Shown in pieces: positions 1 to 13,000 of a DNA stretch of 64,000 bases. Within the stretch, counting starts at the first letter, position 1. Every line of letters begins with the position of its first letter. The DNA comes from Micractinium sp. NFX-FRZ (taxonomy: Eukaryota; Chlorophyta; Trebouxiophyceae; Chlorellales; Chlorellaceae): positions 1 through 64,000 of the forward strand of contig JAPTJF010000355.1 of NCBI GenBank assembly GCA_029339195.1, read 5' to 3'. The translations under genes were made by a program, and so were the position numbers. Below the pieces are notes generated by a model, which saw nothing but the letters and a program-made list of their open reading frames with translations, was not told the DNA's origin and ran no database searches.

Positions 1-149
1 AAGTGGGGAAATGCATTCTGCGCCTGCAGGAAACGTCGGGAACAATGTCGGGAATTTGGGTCGGATCCACTAGTGATTTCACTGCAGGCCCACCCTGCCC
101 TGCACTAACTCGCCTCACACACCATTTGACTGTCTCTCTTGCCCTGCAG

Positions 150-366
150 CCCTATGGTGCTGCTTTTCATCCTCTTCAAGCTGGTGTTCTTTTTCGCCTC
201 CATCCTGCCCCTCATGCTGGCGGGGCGTGCCTCCGAGATCCCTCTCATCCCCGCCGCCGTCTTCTACTCCATCCTCCCACCCATGCTCCTCTTCACACCC
301 TGGGGCTATGTGCTGGGCGCCGGCGGCAACAGCATGGGGGCTATGACTGGCATCAAGACGGAGTGA
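150..366 (+). CDS. C-terminal exon of an unidentified multipass membrane protein (partial)
   Basis: This is the last exon of a gene that begins before the window. A clean acceptor (ccctgcag) ends at 149 and the open frame runs to a TGA at 364-366. The roughly 70 residues hold two long hydrophobic stretches. The first starts at about VLLFILFKLVFFFASILPLM and ends before AGRASEIP. The second covers AAVFYSILPPMLLFTPWGYV. A short Gly-rich tail ending in GIKTE follows. That pattern suits the last two membrane spans of an integral membrane protein, with a short polar C-terminus. I do not recognise the family, and the upstream exons are missing apart from about 149 bp of probable intron. A TGTAA motif 247 bp after the stop is a plausible polyadenylation signal. 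The exon is likely real, given its splice site, strong hydrophobic periodicity and in-frame stop. The function is unknown. Confidence 0.55.
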
Positions 367-1010
367 GGAGGTGAGGCTGCAGGGGGGACGGCACGGCGCT
401 CCCTGCAGGCCTCCGCCGCTCCTGACCTGGGTCAACAGCCAGCGCATAGCTCAGAGTGCAGCTTTGCACTGGCTTGTATGGTGCCAAAGGTAGCGAGTAG
501 CCGACCTGTTTTGAACAAGTGTACTATGTACGAATCCGATGCCAACATTCAGTGCCGTCTTATGCTCAGCCTCTCTTCACCGGAGCTACAGTATGGACCC
601 AGGCAATAGGAATGTAAGCCAAACATACACACCCTGGGCAAAGGAGATGCAGGGCCTCTCTGCTTTCCTGTGTACGGCAAGCCCTTTGCACTGCATGAAC
701 CGCAGCCGCACACTCTGGCTTGCTGGGAAGCGGGAAGGAGGGGCACAGCTGCCTCTTCTCCTTCGCCTGTACCGCCAGCCGGCATGTGTGCCTGCCCAAT
801 CTTGACATGTGCCAGCACCACCCCAGACTGGCCACATATTCAAATGTCCAAAGTGGAGCAAAAAGAAGTATGTATAAGGAAACAGTATCAGAAAAACACA
901 TATGAGGTGAGACAAGGAAGTACACGATTGAAGGAATTGTGACGTAATCAAACCAGAATGGCAGATTACTGAGGCATTGATGCGCTCAGGTTGGGATGAG
1001 GGGGATTACT
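367..1010. other. Convergent intergenic region
   Basis: This spacer lies between the stop of the membrane-protein gene (+) and the stop of the fibrocystin-like gene (-). It is visibly less GC-rich than the coding exons. I see no credible coding exon. The only signal is TGTAA at 613-617 on the plus strand. I found no matching reverse-complement TGTAA for the minus-strand gene. Confidence 0.5.
613..617 (+). terminator. Putative TGTAA polyadenylation signal
   Basis: TGTAA is the usual chlorophyte nuclear polyadenylation element. This copy lies about 247 bp downstream of the stop of the preceding plus-strand gene. It is only five bases, so position is the main support. Confidence 0.35.
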
Positions 1011-4000
1011 TCACAGGTGCCACGCCCTCTTGGGGCCCTGCGCACCCTTGCCGCCGCCGGCTGCGCTCAACAGCGCAGCAGGGGAACCGGGGGAGGAGGG
1101 GGGGCTGCCATCTTCAGGCCCCTCGAACAGAGAATTGTTTGACATGGAAGAGGCGGGATGCACGCGTGCGCGCCGGGTGAAGCTCAGGCTGGCTGTGAGG
1201 GATCGGATGCAGCTGGGTCGCTCCACATCGCCACGGCCTCCGCTGTAGTGCCACCCACCCTCGGTCGCCGACAGCAGCGATGCAGTGCGCCGCCGCCGCA
1301 GCACCACTGCTGCAGCCACAGCGGCCACGCAGCACATGGCGGCGACCCCTGCTGCAATGCCAGCTATGCCCCCGGCTCCCAGCCGCTTCTTCCCGCCGCC
1401 TGCTGCCCCCTCTGCCTCCCTGAGGATGTCCTCCAAGGTAAGTGTGGCTCCAGTACCGGCAGTACCGCCGGCAGCTGCCTCCACAGCTGGCATCACCAGC
1501 GACAGCCCCAGCAGCTGCGCCCCTGCCGCCTGCTCAAAGCTGCCCTCCACAATCGCAGCCTTCAGCAGAGACAGCACAGCAGGCAGGTCGCTGCTGGGGG
1601 GGGCAGCGGTGCCGCCGTCCCCAGCGGGCAAGGAGGGGGAGGAGGGGAAGGTGCCAGTGGGCGGGCTGCCCCCCACCGTTTGCTCGAACAGCGCTTGCTG
1701 CTCCTCGGGAGTCAGCTGCCCAATCACGGCAGCCACTTGCTGGCCTGCAGTGAACTCCAAGGGCAGAGGGAAGGGGGACATGTTGCTGACGACGGAGCTT
1801 GCAGGGATGCACTCAAGCCCCTCGCTGGCTGCCGTCAACAAGCACGCTGCTCGCAGCTGCTGAGTTTCACAGTTCACAAACCCACACTCCCATGAAAGAG
1901 CCGAACCCTCTTTCATCCCACCCACCCGTGCCAGCGTCGACATTGGTGCGCGTGTCAAACGCGCGCTCTGGCTGCGCAGCATCCGCCAGTGCCGGGTCTT
2001 CTGCTATGTGGTACGCCACAATGGTGGAGCCCGCCGTGATGGAGACGATGCGCAGGCGGGCGGGGTGTATGCCGAGCAGGGCAGCCTGCAGGACAGGAGG
2101 GACGGGACGGGATGGGATGATGGGGCGGGGGCCGGGGGCGTTGTGTACGCTTACCAGGGTTGCAACTCTTGAAAGCTGTTGCAGCCAGAACTACAGGTGC
2201 AGCCTGCCTGTGTGTGATGCTGGGACGCGCCATCTGTGCAGCTTCTGCACTCCACCATTCCCTCAATGCACTGAGCACACTCGCCATCCCCCCCCTGGAT
2301 GCCACCACCCGCTCGCCCACTCTCCCTTACCATGTTCTCGACAAACAGCTCCTTTGTGTCGTAGAAAGCGTTGATGTCGAGAGCCAGGCGGGCGGTCACC
2401 TGGATCACGCGCTCCTGCAGGGCAGAGGGGAGGGGAGGAGGCACGGGCGAGGGGTGCAGTTTATGTTAAGCGCCCGGCAGGCGGATCACATGCGCTTGTA
2501 CTGGTTAGCAGAGCGGAATGGCCTGGGCAGGATTGGCTGAGGCAGTCAAGGGTGGGAGATGCGTGCGGAGGCGGCATTGCTGCTTCCCATCACCCACTAA
2601 TGTGCTGGCTTGGCAGGGCGGGCACCACCTGGGGGCACTACAACATACTTCCAATAGTACAGTACTTCAGATAGTAGTGCCCCCACACCACACCCCGCCA
2701 CCACCAACCCTACTCTGCACCCCTCCTCACCGTGCGGATCTCCAGGCTTCCCCCACCTCCCACCAGCTTGAGTGTCAACACTGCCCGATCCTGATCCCAG
2801 AAGTGGGCCCCGTGGGCAGTGCTGTCAGCGAGTGCAGGGGCCTGCAAGCAAGCGGGGAGGCAGAGGCGGCAGATGACAGTGACAATCAGCACTCCATGCA
2901 CGCGCGTGTGCCTGTTGCCGCCCCTGACCCCCCGCACCATGCCTCGAACCCGCACATCTGCAGCCCCTGCAGGTGCACTTGTAGCCCAACCAGCTATGTG
3001 GTCCATAACATCCGACATCAGCCCATGCACCTTCCCCCCCCTTGCCCGCTCCCACCCGCTCCACCGGCGCCAGCCGGGTCTGGGAAGCAGAAGACCAGGC
3101 GAAGCGGCGCTGTGTGTCACCACTGTAATTGAATGCCAGCACCACCTCGGTCCCTGGCGGGGCGTAGGGCAGCCAGAGGCGAAAGACCTGCCGGGATGAG
3201 GGGGATGGAAAGAGAAAGGGACATGGCAGGGCAGGTTGCTGCACATGCGAGGCGGCACGGCTGTTTCCCTTGCTTACATGTATGTTTGTCGCAGCACTGT
3301 GCTGCGCTCTGCATTGTGCTAATTGGCAGTGTGGTGCACTGCACACAGCCGTAGCACAGCACATGCAGGGGGTCTCCTTAACCCACCCTGGCAGGGGTCG
3401 CCGTGAAGGACAGGCGGTACTGATCTCCCGTTGCGACTGCAGCCCAGAAGGTGGACAGGCGCTTCTGGCAGGTGTACGAGAAGCACCAGCCCTGCATCCC
3501 GCCCAATAAGGAGGGCACATGGAAAGACGCTTCAGGCAGATGGGAGGGAGGGCTTAGCGCTCACTCTCCAGTGCCGCAGTTATGGCACGCAGCGTGGGAG
3601 GTGGTGGAAGCAGGCGCACCAATGAAGCAATGTGACTTTGATTCCTGTCGCTTACTGCCCTCCCACTGCCACCCACCACCACCGCCCCCACCTGATCCAT
3701 AGCTGGAACCAGCAGGTCTGCCTGACCGCTGCTGACACTCTCCAGAAGCACGGGGCCTGCGCGGTGAGGTTGAGGTGGGTTGGGTGTGTGCTCATGCGTG
3801 CGTGTGCATGTGCACGCTTGCCCGTGTGCGTGCATATGTGTGCATGCGCGAGTGCAGATGCCAGAGAAGGAGCCAATGCAGTCAGAAGCTTTGCAAATGG
3901 CAGGAAGATGCGTGGGCATGGTTGACAAGATTCTCCATGTGCAGCCCCAACAGGGGCCACCAACAGCATCCTCCTGGGGCACGGCACAGTAACCTCCCCT

Positions 4001-7000
4001 CCCTGATTCACCCCCCACCCCCACCCCACCTACCAAAGTTGCGCGTCTCGCTGTCCGCATCCCTGCTCTCCACCACCAGCAGCTGCGGTTCAACAGCAGG
4101 ACCACCGCTACTGCTGACGACAGGGCAGAAGTGGCCGTCATATGTTGAGGCGTTCAGGCAGGTGCCTGCTGGCATCAACGGGCCCTTCTGTGCATAACGG
4201 GGACGAGGCCAGCCGGCAGAAGCACCCACTAAGGTGCCAGGGCTGCCTGTCAGGCTGCCATCGGCGTCCCTGTTGAAGAAGGTGGAAAGAGCAACGAATC
4301 AAGGGGTCAGGAAATGCAGGACTGAAAGCAACATATACACAGGTCTGCCGACCCCACAGAGGTGTGCTAGGCGGCTCAACCACGCTGCCAGCACCCTACC
4401 GGCTGCCTACCAACGGTTCTGTGCGGACGGCCCGCCGCTGCCCCCGTCCCCCCGGCTCGACCGCCACCGACCGCCCACCTGAACATGGCGTGGCGGGGGC
4501 CCTGGCAGTTGAGCGGCAGCAGGTCGCCGCCAGGCAGGCGGAAGCTGGCCTCCCCGCAATCTGCCTCGTTCCGCCAACTCGGATCCGGCCCTGTGAACCG
4601 GATCAGGCCCGGGCTGTTGGTAGTGGTGATGCTGTTGAAGTTGTGGGGGTGGGCAGCATCGGGAGCCAGTGCGTGGTTGGCAAGGGCCCACTGCCCGCCA
4701 ACGCAGCCATCAGCAGGGGCGGTGGCAGAGGGAACGCCCGGCCAGTCTGACAGGGTGAGGTTGCTGATATGAGCGATGCCGTGGATGGTTGGGTAACCAT
4801 GCAGAGCATCATACGGCTTTTTCTGCGTGCGGAGGGAGGCGGGGTCCTTGGAGTGTGTAGGGGTGGAGGCAGCGGTGAGAAATCGAGCAGGCACGTGTGC
4901 ACAGCAGCTGTGCTCCGCAAACATCCATGCATGCAGCCCCAGCCTGCAACACCCCAACTTCGTTTCCTCCTCCGTTCTACTCACCTCTGGTCCCACAGTG
5001 AAGTCGAGCGCAAAGGTGGCAGCCACCAATCCGATGCTGGGGCTCCAGGGCGGCCGCATGCTGCCCGGATTGTTGTACGAGGAGCGGCTCAGCTTGGGCG
5101 GGCAGCCGGCATCGCGCCCAGCTGTGGTGAGCCGGGAGCAGAGCGCGCAAGTGGCGCGACTCTGCCCGGCGATGACGCCGCCGTCAAAGCGAACCTGCAG
5201 GGGCAAGTGGGGCAGTCAGGAGTCTCACAGCACGATGGGGCTTACAGGACGACCAAGTGTGCTCCTGCACTTGCCGCCCGACTGGACGCACATGCGCTGG
5301 CAGGAAGCCCACTGGGCATGGCATGCCCCACCTCTGCAGGGTCGGTCATGCCGCCCTTCCTCAGGATGAGGGCACCAGCATGCTTGTTCTCAGCCAGGCG
5401 GACACCGTGCAGGTGCACATCAGAGGGGATGCCCTGCGGGGCGGGGAAGTACTCAGGCGGGAGGCATGCACAGGTGGCACACGCTTAGAACAAGCGATTA
5501 GCTGAGCTTCGGATACAGCTTAGGCGGAACTGCACAAGTTCTGCTCTGCTCCGTGGTCCTGCCTTCCACCATCCCCGCCCCCACTCACCCTGCCCCTCCA
5601 TACCTTGAGTGTGATGATTCCGAAATCCCAGGTGAGGTGGGCAGAAAATTCGACGGCCTGGGTGCAGGTCGTGCCAGCAGTGTTTGCATCCAGCGCCAGC
5701 CCCACAAGGCAGGTGTGGGCAGCGTTGCCTGAGAACAGTGCACCGGCACGGCCCAGGGAGCAGGGGTCGCCTGACACCTGGAAGCCTAGCTGGTCGGAGC
5801 CAGCCGCCACGTTGCCCTGCAGCAGGCAAGCAGGGGAGGGGGGAGGGAGAGGGCTGTTGGGGGGCGAGGCAGTGCAGGGTAGGCCAGTGCAGCTGCACAG
5901 CTCTCCAAGACCCAGCCGCAGCAACATCTGTCCTCGTCCAACACCAGCACAGCCCTCCCCCACCACGTACCTGTACAGTGTTTCCCGACTGTGCAATCGA
6001 AAAGCCTGCCAGCAGGCCAGTATCGAAGCTGTTCTCCCCGACAGTCACTCGCGTGGTGCCCAGAGCGAGGTTGCCGACCACGCTGTGCCCGCTGCCTTCT
6101 ACAACCACGGTTGAGGCATCATAGCTGCCTAGCAGCACGCTGCCATGCAGAGCCACGGGGGCTGCACTGCCAACGATGCGCACACCAGCCTCAAGGCTGT
6201 GCACCATGCTGCAGCTGCGGACGGAGCTGGGGGACACCTGCGCGCAGGGCGGGAGAGAAAGGTGAGCAGGCAAGCACGCAGAGGTGAAGATGCCGGGATA
6301 CTGCAGGATAGAATGGCGAATGCTCAGCTGCAAGCGAGGTGGCCTGCCTGCAGGAGGCCTATGCAGGCAAGGCTCAGAAGGAGCCCTTACCGGTGTGCCA
6401 AACAGCTCAAACTGGACTGCTGCACGGTCAATGCCTGCCTGCAAGCGGGGCAGGGCAGGAGGTCCTGATGAGCGCTGTTGGGCTCATGGGGAGCACCCAG
6501 GCGGAGCAGACACGCGGCAGGCTGACATGTAAACATCCCAATCAATTCACATGTACTCTTTCCCTCCCACCCTCCTCACCTGCCCACAATACTCCAGGGC
6601 CACGCCCGACAGAGTGGCCGCCGCCTGGTTGGCCACCAGCAGGCGGCAGCCAAAACGATCTCGGTAGGGGGTGGAGGAGGTGAGCTGGGCAGGGCCGTCG
6701 GCAGCGCGGAGCACCACGTTGCTGCTGAGCAGCCCCACCTCTGCTCGCATGTCAAGGCTGGCAGTGCTGCTGTACTGTCGGAGCACGGCGCTGTGGTTGA
6801 AGGTTAGAGGAGCCTGCGGGAGGTGGACAAGGGGGACGAGAAGACAGGCCAATGAGAATGTAGCTGCAAAGAGGGACAACGCTCACGCAGAGGCAATCCT
6901 CGAGGCATAGAGTAGCAGGTGCGCCACACGTTTCTCCTGCAAACAGGCCCACCTTCCCCTGCCCCTTGCTCACCGTCAGCTGCAGGGTGCGGCCGTCGCT

Positions 7001-10000
7001 GCTCACGCCCCGCACGCGGCGCGTCTCCGCCTGCTGCGGGTTGAAGCTGGTAGAGGCTATGACAATGTCAGATCCAAGCGGCCAGCTCACAGGCTCAACA
7101 AGCTGTATCTGGGTTTCGCCCGCCACTGCGCTTGCTGCCAGGCGGGTCCAACGCTGCGCAGGCGCGGCATCCAGAGCGCCCGCTCTGACCCCACCGTGCA
7201 TCTCCAGCCGTGATCTGTCAAGAACTGCCAGTACCTTGCTGCCCACACGCACGCCGCCGACGGCTGGGGGCCAGTCGGCAGTGCCGCGAGTGCCACTAAG
7301 CACAATGGCAGCTGAGGTGGTGATAGGGGCAGCCTCTGACCCCACGGACAGCCGCCCCGAGCCGCGCACGATGACAGCGCCAGAGTGCAGGGTCAGGCCA
7401 GCGTCCATGAAAGTGAGATTGCCTTCTATCACCAGGCTGGCCAGCTGAGGGGGGCTGATGTCCAGAAGCACGTCCCAACTGCACGGAGTGGGAGGACAGA
7501 TGGGCAGGCAGGTAGGCAGGCAAGCTGCGCGGATGGGCAGGCCGCAGGCAGGCATACAAGCCGCGTGGATGGGCAGGCATGCAAGCAGGCAGCCAGACAG
7601 GCAAGCCGCGTGGCAAGACACGCAACAAGTAGCGCAGAGGGCAGCCTGAAGATCACTGCATAGGCCCAGCAACTGGCAGTCAGCGGGCCTCACCCTGCAG
7701 GGATGACCACAGCTGTGCCCGCCTGGGGAGCGCCGCCTGGCCAGGGAGCCTTGGACCACAGCACCTGGCCAGGCAGACGGTCCACCGGGCTGCCAGGTGG
7801 CGGCTGGCAGCCAGCCAGGGGGCATTGCTCAGCCCTGACAGTCAGCGAGGAGGAGGTGTTGCCCTGCAGGTGACGGAAGCAGGCAGGACAGTGCATCCTT
7901 TGGAAGAGGAAGGGGTGGGCAGGGCAGGTTTGGTGCACCCTGAGGGCAGGGCGGGGTTGATGGGCCGACCCCTGGCTCAGCAGCTGTGCACTGGGACCCG
8001 GCTGCACAACAACCGCCGGGCTGCAAGCACACGAGACTCCTCATGCAGCTGCTACCTCGTGCACATACGTGCTCGTGGGTCGTGCACACGCCCGTCCCGC
8101 CCTTGCACCCTCGCCCCCACCAGCACAGCCCCTACCCCCTACTTGCCTGTGCCAGCAACCACAGCATTGATGCGTTGTACCCGCCGTCAGTCAGCCAGCC
8201 GGTGCCGCCCTCACCCAGCACTGATGCCCTCTCAAAGAACTGGGAGCCGTGGGGTGCAGGCTGTGAGGGTTCAGGGACCTGGGACAGGCTGCTGCGGTTG
8301 CCATTGACGGAGAACTCCAGGGGCTCGCTCATGTAGCGTAGCTGGAGCAGGAGGGTGTCTTCTGCCTCGAGGGCATCAAACTTGTGGAGCCTGTGGAAAG
8401 CCGGAGGGCAAGGTGAGGCAGAGTTTAAACCTAGGTGCTGGCGAGGTGGGAGGAAGGCGGGGTCAGCAGCAGCCGATTTGGCAACACCAGGTGTCCTCTG
8501 GTGCTGTCATCGTGCTGCGAACTTGGAATTTCGCATTATTGCCCTGACCCCTGCCTCCACCGTGCCGCCCATCCTATCCCAGAGCCACAGTGCCCCCCCA
8601 TCTCCCCAACCCCACCTGAGCTGTGTGGGGTCCACTGGAGGCGTCGGCCCCCAGTGAAGCCAGTAGGCGCGGCCAGCAGGCAAGGCAAACTGATATCCCT
8701 GTTCGTTGTAATCAGTGAAGTCCACAGAGGCCGTCTGGTTGGTGTCCAAGTCAGTGACAAGCAGCGCCTTGAAGCGCAGGGACCCGGGCTGGTGGTTGTT
8801 GAGCAAGAGGCGACGGAAGCGCAGGCCTGGCTGGCACAGAGCGCCGCCCCCTGCAGGAGGGAGCGCAGGGGGCGAGTGCGCTGCTGTTAGAGAGCAGTGC
8901 CTGCTGCAGCAGTGTGCTACCATTGCCGGCAGCATCAGTGAATTTAGAAGAACAGCATGCCTGCACCTTCAACTGACGGGCAGACGGGCGGGTTGGCAGG
9001 CATGCAGGCGGCCGCACCTGTCTGCTGGCAGCGCACGTCAATGAAAACCCAGCACCCAGCACGCTTATCCCACGCCACATCCGGGCATCAAGCAGCAGGC
9101 AGGTGGCGGCGCCTTCCCTCCCACCCATCCCCCCACGCACCATCCACTGCTGTGCACTCCCCATCGCGCATGAGCTCATTCCAGGGCAGAAGTGTCGCAT
9201 TGGGCTGGCCGCCCAAGTGGGAGAGCAGGGAGCCGTCCATGTCCGTGAAGAGGCCCTGGTGCTGCCAGGACCAGGAGGCCAGGGCAGGTGGGCCGTCCTG
9301 CAGGGCGAGCTAGCAGCATTGTTTACTCTGAGCAGACTGTGCTGGAGCACAGAATGCAGCGCCGCAGATACGCGGTGTAATGCAGCGGCTGCACGGGCAG
9401 GCAAGCAAGCACGTCAGATGGTTCACGCGACGCCGCTTTCCACGAGCCCCACCTGAATGAAGCGTATGCCCCTGAAAAAGGAGTGGCTGCCTCCTTGCAG
9501 CTCCTTGCAATGGCCGCAGGCCTGCAGGGACCAGTCAGATGTATTGGGTATGGACAAACTAGCACAGAGATGCACCGCAGTTGGCTCGTGAGGCCTTCAT
9601 TGTGTGCAGTATACGCCTGCCCCCCACCACCACCCTTCCTACCCCGGCTTGCCCCCTGCCCCCCGCCCCCCGCCCCCCCCCAACACACACACCTCCAGAG
9701 CCAAGTAGTCGCCGCCAGAAAACCCGACAAGTGTCACATTGACCACAGCAAACAAGGCAGAGTGCCAGGGGTCGCCCTGCAGCAGCAGGCAGCAGGGAAT
9801 CGCCGAGGGACGGCCAGCATGACGCGTGTGCTGAGGTGACAGTGTGTGCACTCCCCTACCCAGGTCGCACTTGTTTCGGCTCATGCGTTGCTGCCTGCAT
9901 GACAGCCTGCCTTGCCTACCTGCGTGCTCGCTTGTCGGCATGTGCCTTCACATCCTTGCCCGCCCGCCCGCACACCCATCCAATGACCCAGCCACCCGCC

Positions 10001-13000
10001 CCACCTGCGGTGCGGACTGAGTGATAATGCCACGCACGCCGCGCTGCGGGTTGGGCCACCAGCCTGCCGTGCCGCGCTGTCCCTCAGAGGTGCGAGCAAT
10101 GATCAGGGCGCCCTGTAGAGGAGGAAGGCAGGGCAGCAGTGATGCATGTGAAAGGGCCAGCAGCTACGCGGGCCGGCTGTTTAAACATGCCCCCTCTATG
10201 CCCGCTGTGGATGCTGTGCACCGCTCTCTTTTCTCTTCCCTGACCATCCCTATGCAAATCTCACACCTGAACGCCAGCCATCCACTCCAGGGGGGTGCGT
10301 GTGATGCGCCTGGAGTCCTCTACCCAGGCCATCTCCAAGGCACCGCCGTGGTCCTTGCCGTTGATCTTGTGCTGTAGGGCCCCCGCACCGTTGTCTGCAG
10401 CATGGAAGTGGGGTTTGAGTGTACAGTGCAGAATGCGGGCAAATGGGGGGAACAGACAAGGCATGCCAGCCAGCCAGCTAGCAGGCGAGCATAGCTTTGG
10501 AGTGGTTGGCATCCCCAGCAGCACCAAATGCAACATCCAGCAGCCTAAGCCCTGCTGCTCCCCACATCCCCGACGCACCTGCCAGGCTGAAGTTTGCAAA
10601 CTGCACCAGCCCAACTTGGGTGGCAATCGCCCCCTTCATCCCGTTCTTCCAGGCAGTGAAGTCCCGGAACACAGCGGGAGCGGCGCTGGTGGTGGTGATG
10701 CCACACCGCCTGGAACTGGGGTAATACTCTGGATGGATGCGCAACCCTGCGGCACCAGCGGGGCAAGCACCGTGTCCTGGTCAGCTGACTAGCTGCAGCT
10801 GCAGCTGCAGCAAAGGGGCGCGCTAAAGCTGCGCCCAGGCAATCATGCTGTGAGGGTTGAGCGCTGGGCGCCAGGGTTGAGCGCTGGGCTGGCGCCGCAT
10901 CACATATGTCTTTACACAGGTAAAGCAAAGCACACAGTCTCGACCACCCTGCGTCCAATGCATCTACCCTGCTCTGTCCCGCACCGCCAAGCAACGCCCC
11001 GCACTGGTACCCCACTCCCACAAGCACGTCTCACCGTAGAAGGTGTTGCTGCAGGGAAGGATGGAGACGGGGAGAGAAACAAAAGGGCAGAGGTTACAGC
11101 AGAGTGGCCATGGACGAGAGGACTGGCCCTCCGAAAAGCAGAGTGGCTATCACGGCATGATTTGGGGGCAGAGTGCCCTCTTAGCAGTGTGTGTTGAGCA
11201 CAGAGCAGGGTAAGGGGTGCGAAATGGGAGGACGAACCAGCAGCAGCAGTCAGCTTGCACTGTGCGAGGGGAGGGGTTCCCCAGTGGCTGCACCCGAACG
11301 CCCCCCGGCACTGCCATCATCATCTCCCATTGTGCCCACCCGCCTGCCCGCACAGTGGCACAGCCGCCCGCCCGCCCACCTGTGAGCCACATTGTTAGCA
11401 AACGTCCCCAGCTGGGTGAACTTTGGGCAGATCGACTCACTTGCACTTGGCCCTGATGGCAGGAAGAATGGGAGAAGGCAGGGAGGGTTCAGAGCGGCGT
11501 CAATAGGTGCAGGGGCGCTACTCCCACTACAACAGCTCAAGACGTCCATGGCATGGGCTGCCCCTGCCATGCAGCAACTTGCATTGAATGCCCTGCCTGC
11601 TCTCACTCACCGTCGGCAAAGTCCTGCAGCCGGTACCAGAACCCGTACCCCTCGCTGCCCGCGGCACGGTTGCCCACAACTATGTTAGCTGCGAGACATT
11701 AGTGAGCGTGGGGGCGGGAGAGTAGAGGACTCGCGGGTTGGGTTGCAGGCTGCTGGCGATGCACCGACAAGTGCATATGTTGTGCTCGACACACACGCAC
11801 ACACACACCAAGGAAGGCCATGCTCCATGATGCCTGCATACCCACCTGGGTTGGTGATCCAAAAGGAGGCCGGGGTGGTGTCGGTGTTCAGGCCCACATC
11901 GGCACGGCGCGTCAGGATGGCCAGATTGCCCGTCATGCGGTTGCCCTGCTCGGAACCGTCCTCAACAAAGAAAGCGTGCCCACGTACATTGTAGGCCACA
12001 TTATCCGTGAGCCGAGAGTTGTTGGTGCCTGCAACGAGGGTGGGTTGTATGCAGGGTCAGAGTTGAAGGAGTGGTTGACCGAGGGCAGCAAGGTGGGTGA
12101 CTCACTGCGGCAGCACAGCGCAGCACAGCACAGCACATTTGTGAGGATGAGGGTGTCATGGCGGCACGAGATGTGGAATAAGAGGGTGACTGAAACCGAT
12201 TGCGTCATAGAGCCGACCACGGTGGTGGACAGACGCGCACTACATGCAGGTTCTGGCTCGGCATGCCATCTAGGAGCATGTTGCACTACTGCCCCTGCCA
12301 CCTGTGTGCCTCACCGTGCAAGGTCACAGCGCGCTGGTAGGTGTCGTGGATGGAGCAGCCCTGCAGCAGAGGGTGCAGCATGAAGTCACGTCCTGGGCAG
12401 CTGTGCCCACCCAGTGCAGCATTGCCGGGCCATCCAGAGTGCAGTGCACTCTGCCCCTTGCCTTGCCCTCCGGCTCACCACTGCGGCTCATGCCAGCCTG
12501 CCAGCTCGCCCACCCACCTACTAGCCCACCACCAGCCCCGACTGCAGTGGCTCTCCCTTCCACCCGCCACTCATCCGCCCCTCGCACCCCAGCCCCGCAC
12601 CTGGACATACGACGCGCTGCCGTTGCCATGTAAGTGCATGTGAATTGGGTAGCGCCCCAGCCCGCCAGCCTGCCCCGCCCGCCGAACCTCCACCTGCTCC
12701 AGCACCAGTGAGGCGCGGTGCAGGTGTGCGGGGCTGTGGGTGAGGATGTGGACTCCAAACTGGCTATACTCGCTGCCCTCGTTGCCCTGCAGGCCGAAAG
12801 GAACAGGTCAGGCAGCTACATGACCCGTGTGGGTTGGCAAGGCTTACCAATTGACTCAACGATGCTGCAGCGAAACAGTCAGGAGCTCAGTGTGCGCCTA
12901 CTCGCCTCCGCATATGCTGCATAGGAAAACACCCCATCACCCCCCCTCCTCGCACAGGCGCTGTCCCAAATCCCGCCTGCCACTGCTGCACCCCGTCCCA

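Noticed and set aside
1158..1895. Long plus-strand open frame (245 codons) opposite the 3' end of the fibrocystin-like gene
   Set aside because: It is antisense to the exon encoding the membrane anchor and tail, has Cys/His/Arg-rich random composition, and no splice partners. It is a GC-rich shadow frame.
7500..7625. Cys/Leu-rich open frames across the fibrocystin-like intron
   Set aside because: They are translations of the GGCAGGCA minisatellite in several frames, with no signature and no continuity with flanking exons.
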